DNA of 64,000 bases from Ampullaceana balthica (lineage: Eukaryota > Mollusca > Gastropoda > Lymnaeidae), in contig CALYLW010000280.1 in the NCBI GenBank assembly GCA_944989445.1, positions 1,012,056-1,076,055 on the forward strand, written 5' to 3'. Position numbers and translations under genes: made by a program. How positions within the stretch are numbered: the stretch's first letter is position 1; each line of letters starts with the position of its first letter. The notes under the pieces were generated by a model. It worked only from the letters and a program-made list of their open reading frames with translations. It had not been told where the DNA came from and made no database searches. Positions 11,575 through 21,468 of this stretch are shown here, in pieces.

Positions 11575-12155
11575 TCTGTGTCATTAGTACACTGCTATGC
11601 GGGAGTGAGACAAGTACCACTTATACATTCCAAGAGCGCACGCTTAATAGCTTCCACTTTAGATGCCTGCGTCGCATCCTTGACATTAACTGGCAAGACA
11701 AAGTGCCTAATACTGAGGTCCTAATGCATGACAATAGCCAAATCATGTTCTCAAACATTAGTGAAAGACGCCTGAGATGGATGGGGCATGTTAAAAAAAT
11801 CTCCACATCTCCAAGGACCTCCTATATGGAGAACTGGCATCGGGAAAGAGGAAGACAGGTCGCCAACGTCTGCGATTTATAGATGTCTGTCAAGGGATAT
11901 GAAAGCAGCCAGAATACGCACAAGCGACTGGGAGTTAAGGCAGAAGACCGATCTATGTGGCGCACAGTTATCAAAGAGGGTGTCATAGTAGTCGATGAAC
12001 GAAGGATGGAGGAGGCTACAGACATAAGAGGTAGGAGAAAGGCCAAAACATTATGAATCACAGAAATCGTGTGTAAAAGCTGTGGTAAAGACTGTCTTTC
12101 GAGGACCGGACTTCACAGCCACACGAGGAAATGCAACCCAACTCAACAGTAATGC
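11575..12155 (+). pseudogene. 3' fragment of a LINE reverse transcriptase with a C-terminal zinc finger
   Basis: In shifting + frames it reads LCGSETSTTY, then FHFRCLRRILDINWQDKVPN, SERRLRWMGHV, then a weak tail DRSMWRTVIKEG. It ends in a zinc-finger-like CKSCGKDC..LHSHTRKC (C-x2-C-x12-H-x3-C) near 12070-12135. This is the thumb/C-terminal part of a non-LTR polymerase, comparable in layout to the better copy at 62183-63535. Stops and frameshifts make it non-functional. It lacks the palm domain, as expected for a 5'-truncated LINE insertion. Confidence 0.75.
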
Positions 12156-12551
12156 ACCATCGTCTCTCGAGACGGAAGGATGCCGATTATGTAAAGTAAT
12201 ACAGATGGAAAATAAAGTTATCGTGCATTTGATTCGTTTTAGAGAAGCAGACGTGAACAACGGATATATAAATTAATGTTCATGTTGTGTTGTGTATTTC
12301 AATGTATGCGATACTTGAATTATACTTATAAAAATACCTCTGAGTTCTGATGTGACAACTACTCGGTGTATTTGTCTTTTTATAGCTATTGGGAATGGTC
12401 CAAGGCTTGTTGTGTGAAAGGGATAAAGCAACTGTACACTGCTTTAATTTTAGTTCATAGTTCATGTTTCAAATAGTACAATAAAGTTAGGTGCTTAAAA
12501 GCTCTGTTACGTTTTAGTTTCATTTGAATTCTTATTCCTCATCTGTTTCAG
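12156..12551. other. Intergenic or intronic, no feature recognised
   Basis: AT-rich sequence with no domain-bearing frame and no clear repeat. Confidence 0.4.
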
Positions 12552-12645
12552 ACGGTCCGAAACAGTGTGCTAAATGTTGCAGTGAATTTCAATATAACCC
12601 TTCAACATATGTTCAATTTCGGCACTGAGACAATCTGTTGTCGAG
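12552..12645 (+). CDS. Possible small exon upstream of the protease-like gene (weak)
   Basis: A good acceptor (ctgtttcag, then ACGGTCC) and a good donor (CGAG then gtaggt) bound 94 nt that are open in one frame (contains LNVAVNFNITLQHMF). Its end phase does not fit the next candidate exon at 13275-13359, so it may be spurious or belong to another transcript. The acceptor context tctgtttcagacg.tcc recurs at 13562-13577 without an obvious donor after it. Confidence 0.2.
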
Positions 12646-13274
12646 GTAGGTCAATCGCTTCACTGATTTCTTTGTTACGAATGGCTCATAGTAGTGCTAG
12701 CATGGGGTCAGCTAAACATAACATATTGCACCATGTTTCGAAACCACCTCATAAAATTTGTCATAATTTAGATTGGATTCATTATCAGACATAGTTGAGT
12801 TTGTTGAGTCTGTAAATATGGAGGACATTTTTTTTCCAATTATTTTGTTTTAGAACAAATATGACTGGTCCGGTTGGCCAGAAGTAAATATTTTATTTTC
12901 TAGTCAGGAACTTGAAGGTGATTTACAAATTTCTGTGCTCAGGATAGTCTTTCTGATATGAGTGAAATGATATTAACAGCTGGTCGTCCTTGACAATCGG
13001 ACTCTAACTACTCTACTGGATACTTGTTAAATATGCATTAAAATTTTAAAATAAAAAGTTAATGATTTCTTCATTTTTGTATTTAAAGGGAAACGGAAAA
13101 CAGAAGAAGTAAATGGTAATATGATTTATACTACAGTAATTAAAAAAGGATATAGATAGTTAAACGCATAGCTTAAAATATATTTTTTCATATGTATTTT
13201 TTAAAAAAATAAATATAGGCCAGATTAGTGAGTAAAATACATTTTAATTATTAAAAAAATATTTTATGTTTTAG

Positions 13275-13359
13275 TTTAAATTTTCTAAGTTTGATGACAG
13301 TGAGGAAAATGATACAAATGTCAACTGTAAAGAGATATTCCTATCAGGCGTTTTATTAG
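13275..13359 (+). CDS. Candidate coding exon preceding the protease-like exon
   Basis: This 85-nt segment follows an acceptor-like tgttttag and ends before gtaaat. It is open in frame (contains FDDSEENDTNVNCKEIFL) and ends with one base of a split codon. The next exon (14990-15897) begins with two bases, GT, that complete a glycine codon, so the splice phase matches. The intervening intron of about 1.6 kb contains an antisense LINE. There is no transcript evidence. An acidic, low-complexity peptide of this size can arise by chance. Confidence 0.4.
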
Positions 13360-13669
13360 GTAAATTGTATTTAAATTTATTTCTTATTTATTTATAATAA
13401 TACAAGAAATCAATTTAGACGGGTATTTAATGTATGCGTCATTCCATGCTAATATTGATGGCATTTTAAATAACAATCTTAAGATTTTTGTCGTGACACA
13501 ATATATTTCTTTAAAAAAATGTCTCATAATTTATTATCTTATCTTATATTATCTTATCTTATCTGTTTCAGACGCTCCTTCTATACAGAAGATTATTGCG
13601 TCCTACGCTTATCTATGGTTTGTGATTAGTCATGCATTCTTATTAGAGTTTTAAATGTTGATAAAGTGT

Positions 13670-14886
13670 TGGCCTTCCTGGTTTCTTCAGGCAACCCATA
13701 CCACGCCCGAATTCCGGACGGGAAGAACGAAAATTTGTATGACTTTGTTCTTGCTTACGGAATAAGAAAGGTGTTTTTATCCTTATGTCTATCTGAGGGT
13801 TGTATTAAGTTATCGTTGTGTTGTATTTCTAAATTAGAATTAATTGCTTTATGTATGATTACTACTTTACTCTTGGTTATTCTATCCTCTAGTGTTTCAA
13901 GGTTTAATGATTTAACTAATGGTTTTATTCTAGTCAGTTTTAAATATTCTCTAGTAATGAATCTGGCAGCTCTTTTTTGGATTTGTTCTAGTTTATCAAT
14001 GTTTTCTTTGGTGGATGGGTCCTATGCAGAAGATGCATATTCTAGTACAGGTCTCACCAATGTGAGATAGCATTTTAGTTTTATATCTTTATTACATTTG
14101 TAAAGGTTTCTTTTTATAAAGCCTAAGGTTTTGTTTGATTTTTTAATAACTTGATTGACATGGAGATTCCATGATAATTTCTCATTTATTATGACTCCTA
14201 AGTATTTTGCATATTTAGTTTGGGTTATTTCCTTTCCATGAATGAAATATTTTGAATTTATTTGTTTTTTTTTCATTGCTACTCTTAACAGTTGACACTT
14301 GTCTGGGTGGAAACTCATACTCCAGTTAGTTTCCCATTTTAACAATTCATCTAGGTCTTTTCGTATATTTTCATTTTTTATCGGGAGTTTATTTGTTTCT
14401 TTTTCTTTGTTACTCTTAACAGTTGACACTTAACACTTAAATAGTTAAGTTTTTTTATGTAAACTAAGGTGGTGAACTTTGTCAAATTCTTTTGAGAAGT
14501 CGAGTAATATTGTATCTATTTGATCATTTTTGTCTAAGCCTTTTTATAGTTCATCTATTAAACCTATCAATTGTGTTTCACATGATCTGTTTTTTCTAAA
14601 GCCGTGTTGATGTGGGCATAGGGCATTATATTTGTCAAGGTGGTTAAACATTCTACTATATATTATGTGTTCTAGTAATTTACAGGTGATACAAGAAAGT
14701 GATACAGGCCTGTAATTACCAGGGTCTGATTTATCCCCTTTCTTAAAGGTTACGTTAGCTAATTTCCAATCCTGGGGAACTTTACCCTGGTTTAGAGAGG
14801 CTTGAAAGAGAACTACAAGGATTGGGGACAGTTCATTGCTTAGTTCTTTTAATAACCTTACAGAAATTTTTGTCTGAATCTATTGA
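13670..14886 (-). mobile_element. CR1/jockey-type LINE fragment with the catalytic core deleted
   Basis: Read on the minus strand from 14886: LNQGKVPQDWKLANVTF, KKGDKSDPGNYRPVSLSC, HQHGFRKNRSCETQL, then motif A ILLDFSKEFDKV near 14480. The sequence then jumps directly to the post-catalytic region (DLDELLKWETNWSMSF, KYLGVIINEKLSW, LTLVRPVLEYASSA) and finally a typical C-terminus ending SFFPSGIR.WYGLPEETR. Roughly 100 residues, including the B box and the F/YxDD motif, are missing. The junction is marked by a duplicated 'ttactcttaacagttgacac' at about 14280 and 14408. There is at least one stop in the first part and another after LEYASSA. The element lies antisense inside the putative intron of the protease-like gene. 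Confidence 0.85.
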
Positions 14887-14989
14887 AATGAAAGTATAGA
14901 CTAAATAAAACCTAGATAAATGGAAATAACAGAAGATAGACAGATGTAGCGCATGTATTGAAATGTACTTTCTTCAATGTTCTTTTCAG

Positions 14990-15897
14990 GTACACATGAA
15001 ACCCAGGTGTCGGTCGGAGGAGAAGCAGATCTACACAAACATTTTGTTGGCTGTAAGAAAAATCCAGGTCATACTCTATTTGTACCTGTCAAAGATTTTA
15101 ACATCAATCACCTGCCTGAAGGTTACCATGACAAAGACCTAGTTGAGTACATCAAAGCGACAGCTGATCTCACTGTCAGGGTAGCTGTTACAATGACCAG
15201 TACAGAAAGACCAGAGTTTTGGCCAAACACCAAACAACCATATGCATTTTATGACATGAGAGGAAGTGACGTCATGAGAGTAGGAACTGGGGTGGTGAGG
15301 TATGTAAATAAATACAACGAGGGCACTTGTCCATGTCACAAGTGTCAACACTCGGACACACCCATCAAAGTGTGGGGGGAGGTAAGAATGTTAACGGCCA
15401 GACACGTGGTGTTTGATGACATTGAGGCAAGACAAACCACATGTAGATTGTTCTATGATAAACAAGATAGTATTCTGGTCACTCTTGATGGCTGGACGGT
15501 GACTGGAACAAACATGGAGGAAGACAGATGTTGGATGGAATGTACGACATGTAACGTAGTTTTACTAGACAACCTTGTCAAGATGGTGAGACACTGGCAT
15601 GATCTATGGGAGAAAGTAAGCAACAAATACACGAGATCTAGAGACAAGTTGACACTGATAGTATCACATCCACATGGCTGTCTTAAACACTTCTCTGTAG
15701 GTCACTGGATAGATATGTACAAGAAAAGTGATAACAGGAGCAAATACACATACACACCATGTACATGCCCAGGAAGTAGTGGGGCTTATGTCCACCCACT
15801 AGGGTGTAATGTTGGTTGGGTATATGGCCACCATGTCCACAGTGGGGTCAACTCTGAGGGAATATATTTTTGTGGCGCTTCTAGGGATTTAATGTAA
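14990..15897 (+). CDS. Chymotrypsin-like serine protease domain protein, large terminal exon
   Basis: The exon starts after a strong acceptor (ttcttttcag, ending at 14989). The first in-frame ATG, at 14977, lies inside that polypyrimidine tract, so it is not the real start and upstream exon(s) are needed. About 300 codons follow to TAA at 15895-15897. Numbering residues from 14977: a Cys/His cluster CPCHKCQH (118-125); RVGTGVV (101-107), resembling the first strand of chymotrypsin folds; TARHVV with catalytic-type His143; NVVLLDNL with candidate Asp198; and CTCPGSSGAYV with candidate nucleophile Ser268 in a GxSG context. HHVHSG follows near the C-terminus. It probably hydrolyses peptide bonds, but substrate and location are unknown because the N-terminus is missing. 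Related single-exon-like sequences seem familiar from gastropod genomes (recalled, not searched). The frame is fully open and more G/C-rich than the flanking introns. Confidence 0.8.
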
Positions 15898-16180
15898 TAT
15901 AGATAATTTAAAAAATGTTATATTATTTTATATACTTTATACAAACGTGTATCAACTGTTGATTGTTTTAGTAGTAACCACCCTCTACCACGGCCCATTT
16001 ACACCACAACACCACGCCCCATGTGCGCCCTCAGCACCAGTGTCGGCATCCGACCTCCAACATTCCTATCTGATGTAGTTATAAAATATTGCTATACATC
16101 TTTTCTTTTCTTACATATTGACGTGGTACATGCTGGAATAAAATGAACATTATTTTAATAAAGAACGACCTCAACTACGA
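15898..16180 (+). promoter_or_regulatory. 3' UTR with two AATAAA polyadenylation signals
   Basis: AATAAA occurs at 16137-16142 and again at 16157-16162, about 240-265 nt after the protease-like stop codon. This is a plausible 3' UTR length. The cleavage site is not determined. Confidence 0.5.
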
Positions 16181-16726
16181 TTCGTGTACACAACAGCGTC
16201 GGGCCGCTTTACAACAATATCGACACCCTTTCCACCATTGTCAGCACCCTTACTCCCAACTGCTTCATCATCATTGCTTTTGAACTCCTACTTCCAAATG
16301 TTCATATAAAATATTTGCATACGGTTATTTTTATTAATAATAATATTTTTATTTTGAAAGTGCGAATTCTATTGTTATTTGTAACAGATAACAACAGCTC
16401 TTTAACGCCATATGCACTCTCTCACTTTAATTTTTGGCATCCATACCATTAACATTTGAAATATAAATTTTAAGAACATATTTTTTTATCTCTCCATATT
16501 AAATAAAGTTCTTGTTAAACTGTGATTATGTAAACTTACATCAACATTTGATAGTTGTGTTAGACACAACCTCTAATGCGTCCAATTATCATTCTGAGTA
16601 CAACGTTAAATTTTCACCATCAAATCACATATTGACAACTCACTCCAGCATTCATATCTAAAATCGTGTAAAAAAATAAACCACACAAAAATCATTATAT
16701 ATTCTATTACTTTCGTTTTATTTCTA
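16181..16726. other. Intergenic, no gene recognised
   Basis: AT-rich sequence with short C-rich patches ('gacaccctttccaccattg' near 16220 and a comparable patch at 15980-16060). I see no coding frame with a motif and no clear repeat. Confidence 0.4.
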
Positions 16727-16747
16727 TGATATATATATATATATATA

Positions 16748-17975
16748 CTAGGGGCAAGGACCCGGCCCTGCCCGGGTTTAAAATATGTTTTCTATAGAAG
16801 CGTACAGTACTGTTTATTTGCTTGCAATAAAGGGTACATTTAACTTAAAGCAATGTGATAGACAACATTTTTGGCAGTTCCATTTGGAGTGTGTACAAAA
16901 AGATTTTCTTCTTTGCCAACTCTGGAGCAGGCCACATACAACTGTCCAGGAGAAAAGCATGGTGACTGCAAGTCTATACCAGCAATCCCAAGAGACTGAG
17001 TGATAATTTATATAATATTTTACCTGTTACAATCGCCAAATGATACTTAACAACCACCGAAAGTTTTATGCTTCTACCTATACGGGAAGTAGGATAATTT
17101 TTATATTTTTATTTTTTATAGAGCTCATATAAGGAACAATTTACATATTTGGCCCCCGGCCCCCAGTATCTTATATATATGGAACAAAACCTGTTTAACA
17201 ACCTTTCTCATGTGATTGTGTGTATGTGTACCAAATTTCACTTTATTTGGTTGTCTGGATCTTGAGTTATTAGAGAACAGACTAACACAACAAATGCGTC
17301 TAATATGTATAGCATTTGGGCCCCGGCCCCCCAGTTAGTGATATTTTTTTTTCGACTGCTACCACCTTGCGAGGGTACTCAACAACTTTCCAAAGTTCAT
17401 GTTTCTACCTACAAAGAAAGATGAGGAATTAGGGTTGACTCAGTTTTATAGAGCCCATATAAGGAAAAAAACGGTTTTGGCCTCCGGCCACCCATGAATG
17501 GAACATTTTTTAATTATTTTTCGCCAATTATCGTCATAAGAGTGTTTTCAGCAAGTTCCCATAGTTTCATGCTTCTACCTTCACGGGAATTTGAAGAATG
17601 AGTGTTGAGTCAGTTTTAAATATAAGAAAGAAAACTACAATAGGGCCCCTGGCCCCCTGTAAGAGGTAAATTATATAATTTTTTACCTGTTGCCATCCCA
17701 AATGATACTTAACAACTACCGAAAGTTTTATGCTTTTACCTACACGGGAAATATGATATTTTTAAAAATTTTTTTATAGAACTCATATTAGGAAAAACTA
17801 CATTTTGGGCCCCCGGCCCCCAGTATCTTATATATATAGATCAAAACTGTTTAATAACCTTTCCGGTATAATTTTGTGTACGTGTACCAAATTTCACGTT
17901 ATTTGGTTGTCTGGATCTTGAGTTAATAGGGAACATCCAGACAGACGACAGACAACAAATGCGTCTTATATGTAC
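16748..17975 (-). mobile_element. Helitron-like element with internal tandem core repeats (family Z), copy 1
   Basis: On the minus strand the left edge is a hairpin (ACCCGG..CCGGGT), a short spacer and CTAG, followed by T: a canonical Helitron 3' end at 16748. The interior consists of diverged tandem cores of roughly 190-200 bp. Each carries 'atgcttctacctacacggga' and a G/C-palindromic patch 'ggcccccggccccc'. The other end carries 'caacaaatgcgtcttatatg'. A second such end inside the element (near 17300) suggests a composite. The layout resembles non-autonomous Helitrons with core arrays such as the oyster pearl elements. No Rep/helicase is present. Confidence 0.65.
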
Positions 17976-18044
17976 GCTATATGGGCAAGTACCCGGATTA
18001 ACCCGGGTTTAAAATAGGGTTTTCTGTACAGGCGTACAAAACTG

Positions 18045-18490
18045 TTTATTTGCATTCTATCGAGCTGAAAGCAAGCTGCAGGCATTTGAAAACAAATGCA
18101 TGAGGAAAATTCTTCAGATCTCATATTTAGAACATAAGATCATTGAATATGTCTAGGACCGAATCAAGTCTATTGCGGGTCATCAAGAAACAATCGTAAC
18201 AACAATTAAGAGACGCAAGATGGCATGTTTTGTTCATGTACTGCGACATGATACCCTGACAAAAATTATCCTTTAAGGCACTGTAGAAGGGGGCCGGCGA
18301 AGAGGTCGACAACGGTAAAGCTGGCTGGACAACATAAAGAAATTGACAGGGATGAAATTCCATGAATTATTGGCCGCCGCTCAAAATAGGCATATGTGGG
18401 GATCGTTATCTGTTGATGTGTCCATGCGCTCCCCCCAACGACCGCAACGGTCACGGGACTGATGATGATGATGATCGAGCTGATAATGTA
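18045..18490 (+). pseudogene. LINE 3' fragment ending in a (GAT)n tail
   Basis: In one + frame with stops it reads KLQAFENKCMRKILQISYLE, then VTTIKRRKMACFVHVLRHD, then a GRRRGRQR-like basic segment and LDNIKKLTGMKFHELL, ending SPQRPQRSRD before stops. This is the C-terminal region of a non-LTR retrotransposon polymerase. It is followed directly by tandem GAT triplets (about 18460-18476), a typical short-repeat 3' tail. It is 5'-truncated and nested in the family-Z Helitron. Confidence 0.75.
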
Positions 18491-19294
18491 AAACAAATTT
18501 CGTATTTTATCATTGCGGGAGAGTACTCAACAACTTCCCAAAGTTTCATACTCCTATTTACACGGGAAATTGGATATTTAATGATGAGTCTGTTTTATAT
18601 AGCTCATATTAGGAAAAAAAACTACATTTTGGCCCAAGGCCCCCTAGTGAGTGATAATTTTATATATTTTTTTCGCATGTTACCATCGCGGGAGGGTACT
18701 CAAAATCTTCACAAAGTTTCATTCTTCTACTTACACGGTAAGTTGGAGAATTATTGATGAGTCTGTTTGATATATGAAAAGAAACTACATTCAGGCCTCT
18801 GACCACCCAGTGAGTGATAATTTTTATTAATGTTTCGCCAGTTACCATTTTGGGAGGGTATATAACAACTTCCCAAAGTTTCATGCTTCTACCTACACAG
18901 GAAATTGGAGATTTAATGATGAGCCTGATTTATATAGCTCATTTAAGAAAAAACTATGTTTGGGCCCCCACCCACCCCCCTACCCAGTTAGTGATAATTT
19001 TATATTTTTTTCGACTGTTACCATTGCGGGAGGGTACTCAATGACTTTCCAAATTTTCATGCTTCTACCTACTCGGGAATATGAGGAATTGGTGTTGATT
19101 CAGTTTTATATAGCCCATATAAGGAAAAACCGGTTTTGGGGCCCCCGGCCACCCATGAGTGGAAATGTTAACATTCTTTTTCATCAATTATCGTCATAAT
19201 AGTGTATTTGGCAAGTTCCCAAATTTTCATGCTTCTACCTTCACGTGAAGTTGGAGAATTAGTGTTGAGTCAGTATAACACGCTTAGCTACAGT

Positions 19295-19782
19295 GTTTAT
19301 GCCACCCAGGGATGGACGATATTATTGACTCCTACCCTCACCAATAAAAGGAAAAAGCTTGATCGAACGACTGGATAAAATACATATAGAATATACATAA
19401 AAGAAACAGCGTAAAGTAAAAAAGATGTAATTTGCAAACAAATTTTATAAAAATATATACGTAATCTTGTTAGAGGCACAATATTAACAGACATAAAAAT
19501 AAACCGTTTCATAACATTTAGTTCACAACAAAAAACACACACACTCACTGATTCACACATGTGCACACAAATACTTAAACGCACACCCACAGCGGTATAT
19601 TAACAATTTAAAAAATACATTAAAATAATAACTGCTCTTTTCACTTTGTTTCCTATTTACAAATTAATATGAACTCAAACTATGACGTCACATCATCATT
19701 ATTTTATGGCAATAAACGCCACCTTGTTAATCTCGACACCAAAATGTTTATTATTTTACGTCTTAATTTTCTTTAATTTTTA
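19295..19782. mobile_element. Family-Y repeat fragment nested in the family-Z Helitron
   Basis: Positions 19610-19745 match 33800-33895 ('actttgtttcc', 'caaactatgacgtcac', 'atattttatgg' blocks). The insertion splits a core repeat: 'ttgagtcagt' lies before it and 'tttatatagctcatat' after it, which are contiguous in other cores. No coding content is recognised. Confidence 0.5.
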
Positions 19783-19989
19783 TTTTATATAGCTCATATA
19801 GGGAAAAACTACATTTAAGGCCCCCAGCCCCCAGTATCTTATATATATGGAACGAAACCTGTTTAATAACCTTTCCGGTATAATTTTGTGTACGTGTACC
19901 AAATTTCACGTTTTTTGGTTGTCTGGATCTTGAGTTATAAGGGAACAGACAGACGACGGACAGACAACAAATGCGTCTTATATGTATAT

Positions 19990-19992
<3 letters not shown>

Positions 19993-20042
<50 letters not shown>
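19993..20042. repeat. (TA)n microsatellite
   Basis: About 25 TA dinucleotides directly at the Helitron 5' end. TA-rich targets are the usual insertion context of these elements. Confidence 0.9.
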
Positions 20043-20049
<7 letters not shown>

Positions 20050-20157
20050 ATGTAACAGTAGTGAAAAAATGACTTTTTAAATGCCGAGGTAATTTTAGTT
20101 TATACATGTAGTTGAACAATTGTTCAAATAATGTTTAAGTGCATGTGTTAGGAACAA

Positions 20158-20412
20158 AAATAAATAGAGGTAAAGAAAGATTTTTAAAAACCACGTATTT
20201 TATAAGTGTACTAAAAAGAAGAAAATAATTTAAAACGTATACGTTCCAGCATTTTGATTTAAAATGACCAAAAACGTGGTGCGGGTGTTTGGTATAAAAG
20301 TTAAATCAAGATCTGTAAGTGAGAGAATGTGTGAACTACATATGTAAAACATCTTAAGTGCCCACTTATAAAAACCGGTGTTTTTTTTTAAATCTTTTTT
20401 TTACCTCTATTT
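20158..20412. mobile_element. Palindromic foldback MITE, copy A (internally deleted)
   Basis: The left arm starts 'aaatagaggtaaa' and contains 'actaaaaagaagaaaataat' and 'gaccaaaaacgtgg'. The right arm is shortened and ends 'tttacctctattt'. It shares the arms with copies at 20727-21069 and 37235-37575. A further stray piece of the arm ('aagcgcccgcccaccgtttt') follows at 20425-20460. Confidence 0.75.
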
Positions 20413-20726
20413 TTTTATATACCAAATACCTCATAAGCGCCCGCCCACCGTTTTAATACAACTTTGATGTGGTAACAGGGTGAGCACATGGATGTCAACA
20501 AAAGCAGACGGGTACAGATGCTTAAATAGAGATAGACTAAAAAATGCATTAATTTACTTACGTTACATTCGCTCGATCTGACATTTTAATACAATGAATT
20601 GTCAGCCAAGATCTATCTGTGGTGAAATTTTGAGATCTCTAGGTCCATCAGAAGTGGTTTAATTTTACGTTGGATAATTTGAAAATATGCGGACAGACAG
20701 ATAGGACGAAGGCAAGTTAATAACAT

Positions 20727-21069
20727 AAAATAAAGGTAAAAAAGGATTTTAAAAGCCACGTTTTTATAAGTGGACTAAAAAGAAGAAAATAATTTAAAAC
20801 TTATACGTTCAAGTACTTTGATTTAATATGACTAAAACGTGGGGCGGGTGTTTGGTATAAAAATTAAAGATTTATAATTTAGAAACCAAAAGTGAGATAT
20901 ATAAGTGAGAGAATGAGTGAACTGCATATGTAAAACCTCATAAGCGCCCGCCCCACGTTTTAGTCATATTAAATCAAAGTACTTGAACGTATAAGTTTTA
21001 AATTATTTTCTTCTTTTTAGTCCACTTATAAAAACGTGGTTTTTAAAAATCTTTTTTTTACCTCTATTT
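20727..21069. mobile_element. Palindromic foldback MITE, copy B
   Basis: Two inverted arms of about 130 bp flank a unique centre of about 80 bp. The left arm has 'actaaaaagaagaaaataat' and 'caagtactttgatttaatat'; the right arm is its reverse complement and ends 'tttacctctattt' at 21069. The transcript or single strand could fold into one very long hairpin. No ORF is present. The element abuts the RTE 5' fragment with no intervening sequence. Confidence 0.88.
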
Positions 21070-21465
21070 CGTGGGAGATGCTGATCTTCTATCGAGCGCC
21101 TCCCCAGCCGGCGAATAGGGGAATGCCCACCAGATATGGAGGGTACCAGGGAAATAAAATACCCGGGGCGGACCAAAATCAGCCCTACTGCCTTGTAGGA
21201 AGTGGAGGGATCAACAAAGGCTAGGGACTTACCCGAACAAAGGCAGCTACCCATTGGGCTGTGAGGGGCAACCCCCCAAGTAGTTGTGCGCAAGGCCAGC
21301 AACCCTGCCGTGTGAAAAATCATGGTTACAAAAACACCGAAAAGAGTAGCAAAAGACATTTCAGTCCTGGGAGAGGATGGGCTCCTTGAGGAGGAAAATA
21401 TGACGCCTAATAGTGAAAGCCAAAACCTGGAAGCTATTAGGCCGAAAACCATCATCTCTACCAGG
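21070..21465 (+). mobile_element. 5' end of a second RTE-type LINE, 3'-truncated
   Basis: G/C-rich leader ('gtgggagatgctgatcttct', 'accagatatggagggtacca', 'aaggccagcaaccctgccgt') of the type seen at the 5' end of RTE-like elements. An ATG follows at 21322. The homology stops where the endonuclease domain should begin. LINE remnants normally keep the 3' end, so a retained 5' end with the rest missing is unusual. A hAT element and its junction array take over from here. Confidence 0.75.
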
Positions 21466-21468
21466 TAA
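21322..21468 (+). pseudogene. N-terminal stub of the RTE ORF
   Basis: 48 codons starting MVTKTPKRVAKDISVLGED and ending TIISTR before TAA. The family normally continues into a W-N-V-R endonuclease start. Just after the stop, in another frame, 'gtaacttgggaggtaac' reads VTWEV, resembling a mutated VTWNV. The endonuclease start may therefore be present but frameshifted. Confidence 0.6.

Larger units (their letters stand above)
17976..19992 (-). mobile_element. Helitron-like element family Z, copy 2, interrupted by two insertions
   Basis: It starts head-to-tail right after copy 1 with a variant hairpin terminus ('acccggattaacccgggt') whose stem is conserved while the loop differs. Core repeats at 18495-19290 and 19783-19960 are of the same type as copy 1. 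The far end, read on the minus strand, begins A then TC at 19992, the canonical Helitron 5' start, and is followed by 'tatatacatataagacgc'. A LINE 3' fragment (18045-18490) and a family-Y fragment (19295-19782) interrupt it. Confidence 0.6.

Noticed and set aside
14977..14979. ATG as the start of the protease-like gene
   Set aside because: It lies in the polypyrimidine tract of a strong splice acceptor (ttcttttcag), and no leader or signal peptide follows.
18127..18363. Minus-strand short frame near 18.2 kb
   Set aside because: It is the shadow of the + strand LINE C-terminal fragment at 18045-18490.
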